Part shown: piece after piece, positions 1 through 7,203 of the stretch | Layout of the letters: every line of letters begins with the position of its first letter | How positions within the stretch are numbered: position 1 is the stretch's first letter | DNA from: CAWHPS01 sp963831235 | Lineage (GTDB): Bacteria > Fibrobacterota > OXYB2-FULL-49-7 > JAEUSG01 | Direction: 5' to 3' | Assembly (NCBI GenBank): GCA_963831235.1 | Contig: CAWHPS010000021.1 | Span: 1-45,557 of the forward strand | Length of the DNA: 45,557 nucleotides | Notes under the pieces: generated by a model | What the model was told of the DNA's origin: nothing | Databases searched by the model: none | The model's input: only the letters and a program-made list of their open reading frames with translations | Made by a program: the position numbers and the translations under genes

Positions 1-801
1 GGCCTTATAACTTTCCCTGTATTCGCTTCTGAGCCGTTCAACCATCTCCCGGCCTAAAGGCGGGGACAGCATCTTCCAGCGCCCGGTAATTCCAAGCTTT
101 ACTGTAAACGCAAGGATGTTGTCTATGCTGAAATAATTCATGGCAATAAGTTCATTTATTTTCTCCCAGCGCATAAGGTCGATCTTTTTCTCATTACCGA
201 CAAGATCTTCCGCCGGCAGCGCAATAAGTTTGCTTATCCACGGCAGTTTTGCTGAAAGTCCGAAGTCAGGGGCTTTTGATTTGCGTATCTGATCTGCCGT
301 ATCGTTATTTCCTATTACATGCGCCTCAGGTTTCATATTGTAACCACGGCAGTTTATTCCCGCGATTACATTTTTAAGATCAAGCTCAAACAGGGTCCAT
401 TCCCTTACAAACCGGTTTTCTGAAGCAATCATGAAATCAAAGTAAAGCCAGGATAATTGATCCTCCCACAACAAACCGTCAAAAAGCGGTTTACGATTCC
501 TGAACGCTTCCAAAAATGGCGCGACATATTGAGGAAGACTGTTTTCATCCTTTATAAGCGCCTCAAGTTCCGCTTCATTGAAGTTGCCGTTTACCTTGAA
601 TGGCCTTGGCGTATGCTCAAGCATTCGGATAAAATTGCAATTATCATCCGCATATCTAAGATTCCTTAAATATACCCCGTCACACGGATCGAGCTTTTGA
701 ATGAGTTCGTCCGTGAATTCCTTGTATGAAGGAAATGCCCTGCCCTCTTCCATTGATAAATCAGGCAAACCGGCTGTCAGATAATAATAAGCTGTTGCCA
801 T
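1..801 (-). CDS. DUF2764 family protein of V-type ATPase operon (partial, 3' end off window)
   Basis: The minus-strand frame is open from an ATG at 801 to the left window edge, giving 267 codons of an incomplete protein. It begins MATAYYYLTAGLPDLSMEEG and later has a WEDQLSWLYFDF stretch and a helix-rich, tryptophan-containing segment. I recognise it as the DUF2764 type, a soluble protein of unknown function that in Bacteroidota, Spirochaetota and relatives is encoded inside V-type ATP synthase operons, usually just after subunit E. It starts 5 bases after the subunit E stop, which supports co-transcription and translational coupling. The family call rests on memory of the N-terminal pattern and on context. 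The catalytic A and B subunits would be expected beyond the left edge. Confidence 0.72.
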   Translation of the reverse strand, partial: MATAYYYLTAGLPDLSMEEGRAFPSYKEFTDELIQKLDPCDGVYLRNLRYADDNCNFIRMLEHTPRPFKVNGNFNEAELEALIKDENSLPQYVAPFLEAFRNRKPLFDGLLWEDQLSWLYFDFMIASENRFVREWTLFELDLKNVIAGINCRGYNMKPEAHVIGNNDTADQIRKSKAPDFGLSAKLPWISKLIALPAEDLVGNEKKIDLMRWEKINELIAMNYFSIDNILAFTVKLGITGRWKMLSPPLGREMVERLRSEYRESYKA

Positions 802-806
802 TGCAA

Positions 807-1421
807 TTACCCGTTAAAAATAAAGTCGCGGATTTTTGGCCGCAGGTATTGACTGAAGAATTCGATGAAATCCTGATCAGAGAAATTTATCCTGAAACCA
901 TGATCAAGGGTTGAAATCCTGAAACCGCCTTTTATTCCGCTTGAAAAGTTTATGGTGATGCCTTTTAACAATTCCTTTACTGCTTCGGACTTGAAGGCAT
1001 TTTCCAAATCTTTTCGTTTGTCCTCCGGCAGCAGAACCTCAAGACCGGGTGCTTCAGAAGATTTCAAGTCCCATTTTTGAGCCATGATCTTTATGACATC
1101 AAAGAGGAGTGTCTTGTCATCCAGGATGGTCTTTATTCTTTCGTCAACTGTTTTTGCGAGGATTATGCCTGTTATCTCCTGTCGCAGGGTACTAATTGAC
1201 TGCAGACAGGCAAGGCGTATTTCAGATTCTGCCTTTTTCTTAAACTCATCCGCTTCGGCCGCGGCCCTTGCCTTTAAGGCTTCTGCCTCTTTTTGCGCAC
1301 CGGCAATTATGACCGCGGCTTTTTTATCAGCTTCGTGAACAAGCTCCGCGGCCCGGGCCTCCCCTTTTTCCACGCCCTCGGCATATATCTTTTCGGTTAA
1401 GTCCAGGAGTTTTTGATCCAT
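807..1421 (-). CDS. atpE: V-type ATP synthase subunit E
   Basis: This 204-residue protein has the layout of the peripheral-stalk E subunit of V/A-type ATPases. Residues about 1-75 form a long charged, Ala/Glu/Lys-rich helix that would pair with subunit G/H, and a mixed alpha/beta C-terminal half (about 90-204) would bind the top of the catalytic head. The subunit links the A3B3 head to the membrane sector. An in-frame GTG lies 12 bases upstream at 1433, but it falls at the start of a GGAGGAG ribosome-binding site, which is correctly spaced for the ATG at 1421, so I chose 1421. It is the first gene of the operon in this window and is followed 5 bases later by the DUF2764 gene. The symbol follows V-type usage (also ntpE) and is not the F-type c subunit. 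Confidence 0.85.
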   Translation of the reverse strand: MDQKLLDLTEKIYAEGVEKGEARAAELVHEADKKAAVIIAGAQKEAEALKARAAAEADEFKKKAESEIRLACLQSISTLRQEITGIILAKTVDERIKTILDDKTLLFDVIKIMAQKWDLKSSEAPGLEVLLPEDKRKDLENAFKSEAVKELLKGITINFSSGIKGGFRISTLDHGFRINFSDQDFIEFFSQYLRPKIRDFIFNG

Positions 1422-1510
1422 ATGCTCCTCCACAAATAAAATTCATCCGCTTTGTCATATACAGGTTGATTAATGGATTATATAATTTATAACAGATGAT
1501 TTGCTCAAGC

Positions 1511-1576
1511 ATGATGAATGAGCAGGACAGCTATATTATTTTCAAGTGCCCCCACTGCCGGAGCAATCGTTCTTAA
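1511..1576 (+). pseudogene. Truncated start of a CPxC zinc-knuckle protein
   Basis: Two adjacent ATG codons open a 21-codon frame reading MMNEQDSYIIFKCPHCRSNRS before a stop. The KCPHC motif after about a dozen residues is typical of the first zinc knuckle of a longer zinc-ribbon protein, but no second knuckle follows. The ORF runs into the 3' end of the convergent UroD-like gene, overlapping it by 4 bases, so it may be the 5' stub of a gene that lost its remainder when the neighbouring DNA arrived. A TATAAT hexamer at 1481-1486 could be its -10 box, but no good -35 is present. It could equally be a chance short ORF. Confidence 0.3.
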
Positions 1577-2682
1577 GCGAATTCCAGGCATCGTTTGCGG
1601 AAATGGAGGTAGTCCTCGTAGCGAACTTCGGCGGGCACGCCGTGGTCGCACTGCGGGATGTAGCCTCCATGGCGGCGCATGAAAGGAAAAATTCTGTCAA
1701 TTTCACGGTCTATGGCCTCCTTGCCTTTTGATAGAATGCGCTTGTCAAAACCGCCCCGCATTAAAAGGCCTGGATATTTTTTTCTAAGACTCACTACATC
1801 CGAGCCCGACGCCACCTCAAAAGGCGACATGTAATCCATCCCGATTTCCTGATAAAGATCAATCACCGTCTCCGCCTTGCCGTCCGAGTCAACCTGAAAG
1901 AATAGATGACGGGATTTGTCCATCTGCCGGTTTTTAATGTTGGTAATAAGCTGTTGGTAATAAGGGAAAAGAAATTCACGGATCATATCCGGTGAAATGA
2001 GCGGGCCGTTATTATAGCAGATGTCTTCCGCTAAAAACAATTCGTCCAGTGTCACATATTTCTGGTGTCGGGCTATAACGGCATCTGCGAGTGCAAGCCA
2101 TTGCTTCATGCAGCTATTGATGAGGGGCGGGTCGTCATACACTTTGTAAAGCAGATCCTCAGGCCCAATGAGACTGCGAAGGAACATATAGCCGCCGATG
2201 ACACTCTGAACAATAACCATGCCCTGTCCGGCTGCTTCAACCGCTCCGGCCATGCGCTTTTCCAGATTCTCGTAACGCGCAGGAGAGGAAGGATTAAGCC
2301 GCCATTCGCAATTTTCCATCCAGGTTTGCATATCCTTTACCGGATGTTCCAGATAGGTTGGCATGAAGCCGCTGCGGCGGTTCTTGAAATACAGCACACT
2401 GCGGCCTGCGAAGTCCTGCACCACCTCGTGTTCACCCCGATCTTCAAGGATTTTAGTCTCAAAAACAGGATTAAAATCGGCTTCGCACCAACCCAGGCCG
2501 GACAGGTAATAGTGTCCAATAGGGTCAAACCCAAAGAGCTTTTCCTTTGGCATGTCCTGCGGCATTCCTTGTTCCTTCCAGGCATCAAGAGAAAAATAGC
2601 CAAATTCCGATTGATAAAAGGGCGCATCGGCTTTCTGCGCAAAGGAACATGCCAGTTTTGAATACACACGCAAGGCTTTCAA
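1573..2682 (-). CDS. Uroporphyrinogen decarboxylase (UroD) superfamily protein
   Basis: This protein of about 369 residues has the UroD/methyltransferase TIM-barrel pattern: an aromatic N-terminal segment ending in EFGYFSLDAWKEQGMP, a central EDICYNNGPLISPDMIREF (the usual active-site acidic strand followed by the G-P-L-ISP loop), and MSPFEVASGSDVVSLRKKYP near the C-terminus. The HxC...C zinc site of corrinoid methyltransferases is absent: the equivalent strand reads FQVDSDG and the later loop reads MRGGFDK. It is therefore neither a classical HemE nor clearly an MtaA-type enzyme, and its substrate is unknown. The start is doubtful. The frame is open only to 2709, has no ATG there, and the best candidate is a TTG at 2682 without a ribosome-binding site. 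Its 5' end overlaps an AraC remnant on the other strand. Confidence 0.7.
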   Translation of the reverse strand: MKALRVYSKLACSFAQKADAPFYQSEFGYFSLDAWKEQGMPQDMPKEKLFGFDPIGHYYLSGLGWCEADFNPVFETKILEDRGEHEVVQDFAGRSVLYFKNRRSGFMPTYLEHPVKDMQTWMENCEWRLNPSSPARYENLEKRMAGAVEAAGQGMVIVQSVIGGYMFLRSLIGPEDLLYKVYDDPPLINSCMKQWLALADAVIARHQKYVTLDELFLAEDICYNNGPLISPDMIREFLFPYYQQLITNIKNRQMDKSRHLFFQVDSDGKAETVIDLYQEIGMDYMSPFEVASGSDVVSLRKKYPGLLMRGGFDKRILSKGKEAIDREIDRIFPFMRRHGGYIPQCDHGVPAEVRYEDYLHFRKRCLEFA

Positions 2683-2899
2683 AATCGTGACAGGTTTTTC
2701 TCCAGGTGTTTATTTCACGATGCTTAAAATCGCATCAGCCAAGGCGCTTCTTGTAAATACAAAAAAAAGCGCGGCTGCCATAGCGTTGGAACTGGGTTTT
2801 GACGATCCCTATTATTTTTCGCGGTGGTTTAAAAAACACGCCGATGCTCCACCGGGCAAATACAGGGCTTCATATAGAGGGTTTGTAGGTTTGTATTAA
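2657..2899 (+). pseudogene. C-terminal remnant of an AraC-family transcription regulator
   Basis: The plus-strand frame ending at 2899 encodes the last two thirds of an AraC DNA-binding domain: RKAFKIVTGFSP (recognition helix of the first HTH and the linker), AKALLVNTKKSAAAIALELG (linker helix and second HTH) and FDDPYYFSRWFKKHADAPPG with the final YR. The sensor domain and first helices are missing, and the frame has stops upstream at 2597-2617. The only start candidate, a GTG at 2687, lies inside the domain and has no ribosome-binding site. It is divergent from, and overlaps, the 5' end of the UroD-like gene. AraC regulators often sit beside such genes, so the two may have arrived together or met at a deletion junction. 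Confidence 0.7.
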
Positions 2900-2937
2900 T
2901 CAAACCTATAGTTTGGTTTATATGATAGTTATGCAGT

Positions 2938-3759
2938 TTATTTTAACAGAAACATCAGATTGTTTCTGCTCACCTCATTGAAATTCTGCAGGGCCATCAT
3001 GCTGGTTTGTGAAAGAAGGGACTTTGTGGTTTCTTCCATAACCCCTTGGGCATAATCCTGATCCCGGATTCTGCTTTCAGCATCCTGCGTATTTATTGCT
3101 GCGCTCATGTTATTGGCATAAGCATAATCCATAACATTAATATTTGCCCCGATTGTGGTGCGTTGGCCGGAAACATTTTGGATGGCCGTATCAAGTGTTG
3201 AAACAGCCGAGGATGCATTGGCTTGTGTTAGAATATCAGATGGTGCTGTACCTACATTTGCCGCAGTATAATTTGCACCTTCAATCGGAAGTTCACTGCC
3301 CGGGTTTGGGCCTGCCTGGACCTTTCCATTACCTGCGCCAAGTTCGGTTCCATTTGCAACGCTTTGATTGTTGAATTGCGATGAATCTGATATGCGGGTA
3401 AGTTCTTGCCCTAGTTGCTGATATTCCTGATTAAGTGTTGCACGATCTGTATCGGTTAGTGTTCCATTGCTTGCCTGTAATGCCAATTCACGTTGTCTTT
3501 GCAGGATGGATGATGCTTCATTACCCGTTCCTTCAGCGATATTCTGAGCGCTTTGGGCATAAGTGATATTAACATTAGCCATCTGATAGCCGCGTATCTG
3601 TGACTGCATCTGTTCTGAAACAGAGAGCCCGGCGGCATCGTCGCTTGCGCGGTTTATGCGTTTGCCGGTAGCAAGTTTTTCGAGTATTTTGCTTAGAGAA
3701 TTTGTGGCTTTTTGAGTTGAGCCGACAAGGCCCAATGCTTGTGCGCGTTCTATTTGCAT
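2938..3759 (-). CDS. fliC: Flagellin
   Basis: This 273-residue protein is the filament subunit of the bacterial flagellum. The N-terminal D0/D1 region includes KILEKLATGKRINRASDDAA and GLSVSEQMQSQIRG, the hallmark flagellin stretch, and the C-terminal D1/D0 region includes AESRIRDQDYA and ends NFNEVSRNNLMFLLK. The middle is only about 90 residues, so the variable surface domains D2/D3 are essentially absent and the filament subunit is short. The ATG at 3759 is preceded by a GGGAGG ribosome-binding site 6 bases away. The gene is monocistronic by layout, with its own sigma-28 promoter at 3851-3877 and a leader of roughly 85-90 bases that carries a CsrA-like hairpin. The rod/ring flagellar operon lies 15 kb away. 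Confidence 0.95.
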   Translation of the reverse strand: MQIERAQALGLVGSTQKATNSLSKILEKLATGKRINRASDDAAGLSVSEQMQSQIRGYQMANVNITYAQSAQNIAEGTGNEASSILQRQRELALQASNGTLTDTDRATLNQEYQQLGQELTRISDSSQFNNQSVANGTELGAGNGKVQAGPNPGSELPIEGANYTAANVGTAPSDILTQANASSAVSTLDTAIQNVSGQRTTIGANINVMDYAYANNMSAAINTQDAESRIRDQDYAQGVMEETTKSLLSQTSMMALQNFNEVSRNNLMFLLK

Positions 3760-3809
3760 AACATCCTCCCGGGTAGTAAATTGTTATTACCAATCCTTAT
3801 GAAGTGTTA

Positions 3810-3823
3810 TTGCATCCTTGCAA
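3810..3823 (-). promoter_or_regulatory. CsrA-like hairpin in the flagellin leader
   Basis: On the minus strand the leader contains TTGCA-AGGA-TGCAA, a perfect 5-bp stem that presents GGA in a four-base loop, which is the preferred CsrA-binding form. A second GGA motif lies in the ribosome-binding site (GGGAGGATG) about 50 bases downstream. This two-site arrangement is like that known for flagellin mRNA control by CsrA in Bacillus. No csrA or fliW is in the window, so the role is inferred. Confidence 0.4.
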
Positions 3824-3850
3824 ACCAATAGCGGTCTTCCCCTATGACAT

Positions 3851-3877
3851 ATATCGGAAAGATAATATTAAACTTTA
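3851..3877 (-). promoter_or_regulatory. Sigma-28 (FliA) promoter of flagellin
   Basis: Read on the minus strand this is TAAAGTTT, an 11-base spacer, then TCCGATAT. The consensus for sigma-28 is TAAAGTTT-N11-GCCGATAA, so the -35 is perfect, the spacing exact and the -10 matches at 6 of 8 positions. It sits about 90 bases before the flagellin ATG and just beyond the cyaA stop, so it gives flagellin expression independent of the upstream operon. Confidence 0.88.
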
Positions 3878-3915
3878 GTTTTTTCTTTAACTTTATCTTT
3901 ACAAAGTTAATGATA

Positions 3916-5904
3916 TTAATAATATTGATGATTAATTTCGACAAAAATTGCCTTAATTTGATTTTCAAGTTGATCACTTAGCCTAAGTCTTGCGATAATC
4001 TTTTCTTTTGGTCTGTGTATTTTATATTGCAGGGATTTCAGGTTTTTTATGCCGATGTTTTCGGTAAGCAATGTCTTTAAATATGTAATGTATTTTTCAC
4101 TGTTTATACCGAAATAATGCATCTCTCCGTATGTATTATAGGTCAGTGCAAGCACTGATGCAATGCCGTAATTCCATTCAGGCATGTTCCAGTTTGCCCA
4201 AATATATAGATGTGTTATTATCGGGTCTGCTAATGTTTCACTTGCTCCAAGCGTGTCGATTTCTTTGCAAGGGAAAAAGCTTCGAATGGATTCGATAAAA
4301 TGAATTGCGTCGTTTTTTGTAAGTTTAAGCTTGCCCTTTAGAATAAAATTCTGTCCTGATGTAAAAAGATTATTAAGACTTAAAAAGGCGAGCGCCGCAA
4401 TTGGATGTTCCATGCTCTTGACTGTCCGAATATTTTCCCGGCCAAGTCCTTTTATAAGTACCTTGACATTCCATAATGAGGCTTGATTGTAATGAAGCTC
4501 CTCTTCAATAACAATACCTGAGATGTATTTTGCCTGAAGCAAAGAAAATAAGAATGGAATTTTCCCCTGGCTATTTTTGAAAAAGACACCAAGTTTTTTT
4601 CCTATTACTGAAAAATCATGGATTGATATGTGCCTTGAATTTGCGGGAACCCTGGCACGAATCCGGTTGTATGTTTCAATGAAAAAGGTACGGATATGAT
4701 TGCTTAATTCCTCATTACGGGAAAAATCCCATTCGCGGAAAAGCATAATGTCTGTGATCTCATCAGTAGTATAACCCCAGGCACGACCGATTTCATTGAA
4801 CCTTGCGATTGTCTCATTTCCGGAAGAAATTCCCTTGCCCGCAGTAAGGGTGCTTCTGATAAGAAAACATTTTTCCATGAGTTGACGAAGTTCCGTATTA
4901 TTTTGTTTTATATAATATGCTCTGATCGATTCCATCATAAAAAGATAAGGATCAGGATAGAGCAAATTTACTGAATTATGAATCTCTTTTTTATAGACCT
5001 CGCATAAAGGGGGGATGTCATCACTTTCATTTGCATACTTTTCCAGCAAGGCTGTTTTTATAACGGATTTAAAAGGGGAGGAGAGTCCTTTTAGCATCTG
5101 CCAGAGTGCTGCACCATTGTATTCCTCCGAGTAAATCAGGCTTATTGGTCCAATATCAATATAATCCTGATGCGGGAAAATGTCTTCCTTTTCCAGTCGT
5201 TCCACAATTTCCCTGTATGTTATATCATCCGCACCTGATGGAATAACCCAGTAATAAGGGGCCTTACCGCATAAGAATATGGCAGTTCGATAAAATTCAT
5301 CCTTAAGCAGTTTTCCCAAGGCGGAACCGCAGGATTCGCCTTCGGCAACACCGTAATCATCCTTGCGGATTTTGGCAATATCTGTGATGAAAAAATGGAC
5401 TTCAAGACCTGATTGTGCCAATGCCCATTCCTCAATACTTTTAAGCTTATGTTTGAAAGCCGCGAGGTTTTCAGGCGTGTGTTTTTCAGTCTCCACACCT
5501 ACCCAGAAGTCAATGTCGCTCTCACCTGTGAAGGCGATTGTTCCAGCTGATCCCATCACTGACAGGAAAATTACAGGCAAAGAGGGACGCGCTGATGCAT
5601 TTGTTTTTGCATCAGGAAAATAAATGGCTAAAAGCTTTTTTTGCCTTTGAGTAAGGGAAAAACATGAAATGCCGCAGATAATTGAATTGTTGCCAGCACA
5701 GGACAAGGAAAGTGCCGTGTTTTCGTGGATAAGTGCGGGGATGAGATTAAAAACCTGGAGTTTCTTATCCGGAAGCTGGCTTCTGATATATTCTATTCGA
5801 TGTTCATTATATTTTTTGAAAGTAATTGAATTGGTGATATATCTATTGACCCAGGAATTGTCCGGTACCTGGTTTTTTTTGCGTCTTCTGAATGGCCAGA
5901 ACAT
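3916..5904 (-). CDS. cyaA: Class I adenylate cyclase (CyaA-like)
   Basis: The 662-residue protein makes cyclic AMP from ATP if it behaves as the enterobacterial class I enzyme. The nucleotidyltransferase core is plain: MGSAG at 117-121 and SDIDFWV at 129-135, equivalent to the GS...DxDxW motif that carries the metal-binding aspartates, followed by GESCGS (189-194) and KDEFYRTAIF (201-210), which match the E. coli enzyme almost residue for residue. EEYNGAALWQMLKGL and LYPDPYLFMMESI continue that alignment. It is shorter than the E. coli protein of about 850 residues, mainly in the C-terminal regulatory part. It is the last gene of a tight leftward operon, starting 6 bases after the aminotransferase stop. 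Class I cyclases are best known from gammaproteobacteria, so this occurrence is worth noting. Confidence 0.88.
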   Translation of the reverse strand: MFWPFRRRKKNQVPDNSWVNRYITNSITFKKYNEHRIEYIRSQLPDKKLQVFNLIPALIHENTALSLSCAGNNSIICGISCFSLTQRQKKLLAIYFPDAKTNASARPSLPVIFLSVMGSAGTIAFTGESDIDFWVGVETEKHTPENLAAFKHKLKSIEEWALAQSGLEVHFFITDIAKIRKDDYGVAEGESCGSALGKLLKDEFYRTAIFLCGKAPYYWVIPSGADDITYREIVERLEKEDIFPHQDYIDIGPISLIYSEEYNGAALWQMLKGLSSPFKSVIKTALLEKYANESDDIPPLCEVYKKEIHNSVNLLYPDPYLFMMESIRAYYIKQNNTELRQLMEKCFLIRSTLTAGKGISSGNETIARFNEIGRAWGYTTDEITDIMLFREWDFSRNEELSNHIRTFFIETYNRIRARVPANSRHISIHDFSVIGKKLGVFFKNSQGKIPFLFSLLQAKYISGIVIEEELHYNQASLWNVKVLIKGLGRENIRTVKSMEHPIAALAFLSLNNLFTSGQNFILKGKLKLTKNDAIHFIESIRSFFPCKEIDTLGASETLADPIITHLYIWANWNMPEWNYGIASVLALTYNTYGEMHYFGINSEKYITYLKTLLTENIGIKNLKSLQYKIHRPKEKIIARLRLSDQLENQIKAIFVEINHQYY

Positions 5905-5910
5905 ATAGGG

Positions 5911-7203
5911 TTATACGGCTTTGGCGATTTTTATCAGGGTTTTCTCGAGAATAGCACACGCATGCTCTGTTTCTTCTTCTGTAATCACAAGCGGTGGTTG
6001 AATACGAAGTACATTGCCAAAGCTTCCACCCACGCCAATTAATATTCCCGATTCCCTGGCGAGTGTGCGGGCTTTTAATGCAAGGTCAGGAGCCGGTTCT
6101 TTTATTTTCCGATTTTTCACAAGTTCAAGGCCAATCATAAGCCCAAGGCCGCGCACATCACCTAGTATTTTGCAGGTCTCTTGAAATTTACGCATCCGGC
6201 CAAGAATCTGCTTGCCGCGCTGTTCTGCTTTTTTAACAAGATTTTCCTTTTCAATTACCGCAATATTTGCAATTGCCGCGGCGCAGCTTACCGGGTTGCC
6301 GCCGAATGTTGACAAATGGTCTCCTGGTTTAAAGGCGCGGGCTATTTCATCGCGTACAATAAATGCTGACAGAGGGAAACCGTGTGCAATTCCTTTTGCC
6401 ATTGCGATTATGTCTGGCTCTATTCCCGAATGCTCTATGCCGAACATTTTGCCTGTGCGGCCAAAACCAGTCTGGACCTCATCAGCAATGAACAGGATGC
6501 CTTCTTCCTTCAAAATGGCTTTTACATATTTGAAATAATCCGTGTGCGGGACAATTGTTCCTCCTTCGCCAAGCACGCTTTCAGCAATGAATGCCCCAAC
6601 ATCACCTGATGTTGAAAACCTGAGTACCTCCCGAAGGTTATCGGCTGCACGTGCAGCGCATTCCTTATCGTCCTTTGAGCCGAAAGGGCAACGATACGCA
6701 TAAGGTGCTGGTGCAAATGCAACACCGGATGCATAAGGACCGCCATTTTTCTTTCTTAATCGGTTGCCGGATATTGACAGTGTTGCATTTGTGCGTCCAT
6801 GGAAGCCGTGCATAAGGGCTATTATCTCGCGCTTGCCCGTGAACTGCCTTGCAATCCTAAGAGCGCCTTCGATTGCCTCGGCCCCGCTATTGCCGAAAAA
6901 GGATTTCCTAAGCTTTCCCGGAGTTATTTCAGCAAGTTTTTCCGCAAGTTTACCGGCTTGAGAATTATAATAAACGTAAGTTCCGCAATGGATGAATTTA
7001 TCCATCTGCTCTTTTGCGGCTTTTATTATTTCATAATTGCAATGCCCTGTGTTTACAACCGCGATACCACTAAAGCAGTCAAGATATTTTTTATTGTCGG
7101 TACCTGTAATTGTTGACCCTGAAGCTGATTTTACCTCGACGGGTTCGAATCCTGAAACCATATTGGTTATCATGAATTTTTCGTAAAGGTGCCGGGTTTT
7201 CAT
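5911..7203 (-). CDS. Class III PLP-dependent aminotransferase (4-aminobutyrate/acetylornithine type)
   Basis: The 430-residue protein is a cytoplasmic omega-aminotransferase of subgroup III. Visible landmarks are the phosphate-binding GNSGAEA (104-110), HGFHGRT (132-138), the DEVQTGFGRTGKMF block (241-254) with the aspartate that contacts the PLP ring nitrogen, and the Schiff-base lysine K270 in IIAMAKG. The N-terminal YLDCFSGIAVVNTGHCN is typical of GabT and AGXT2-like enzymes and less so of ArgD, so 4-aminobutyrate or a related omega-amino acid is the likelier substrate, but this cannot be settled by eye. Its ATG overlaps the glnS TGA (ATGA), implying translational coupling. Genes for glutamyl/glutaminyl-tRNA synthesis precede it in the operon, so the shared theme is glutamate metabolism. 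Confidence 0.82.
   Translation of the reverse strand: MKTRHLYEKFMITNMVSGFEPVEVKSASGSTITGTDNKKYLDCFSGIAVVNTGHCNYEIIKAAKEQMDKFIHCGTYVYYNSQAGKLAEKLAEITPGKLRKSFFGNSGAEAIEGALRIARQFTGKREIIALMHGFHGRTNATLSISGNRLRKKNGGPYASGVAFAPAPYAYRCPFGSKDDKECAARAADNLREVLRFSTSGDVGAFIAESVLGEGGTIVPHTDYFKYVKAILKEEGILFIADEVQTGFGRTGKMFGIEHSGIEPDIIAMAKGIAHGFPLSAFIVRDEIARAFKPGDHLSTFGGNPVSCAAAIANIAVIEKENLVKKAEQRGKQILGRMRKFQETCKILGDVRGLGLMIGLELVKNRKIKEPAPDLALKARTLARESGILIGVGGSFGNVLRIQPPLVITEEETEHACAILEKTLIKIAKAV

Noticed and set aside
1422..1433. GTG start of V-ATPase subunit E
   Set aside because: The GTG lies within the ribosome-binding site of the ATG at 1421. The same false-start pattern occurs at 42858 (GTG) and 37191 (TTG).
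2901..2920. CAAACC-TATAGTTT-GGTTT hairpin as flagellin terminator
   Set aside because: The stem is only 5 pairs of mostly A-T and there is no T tract in the flagellin direction at the right distance.
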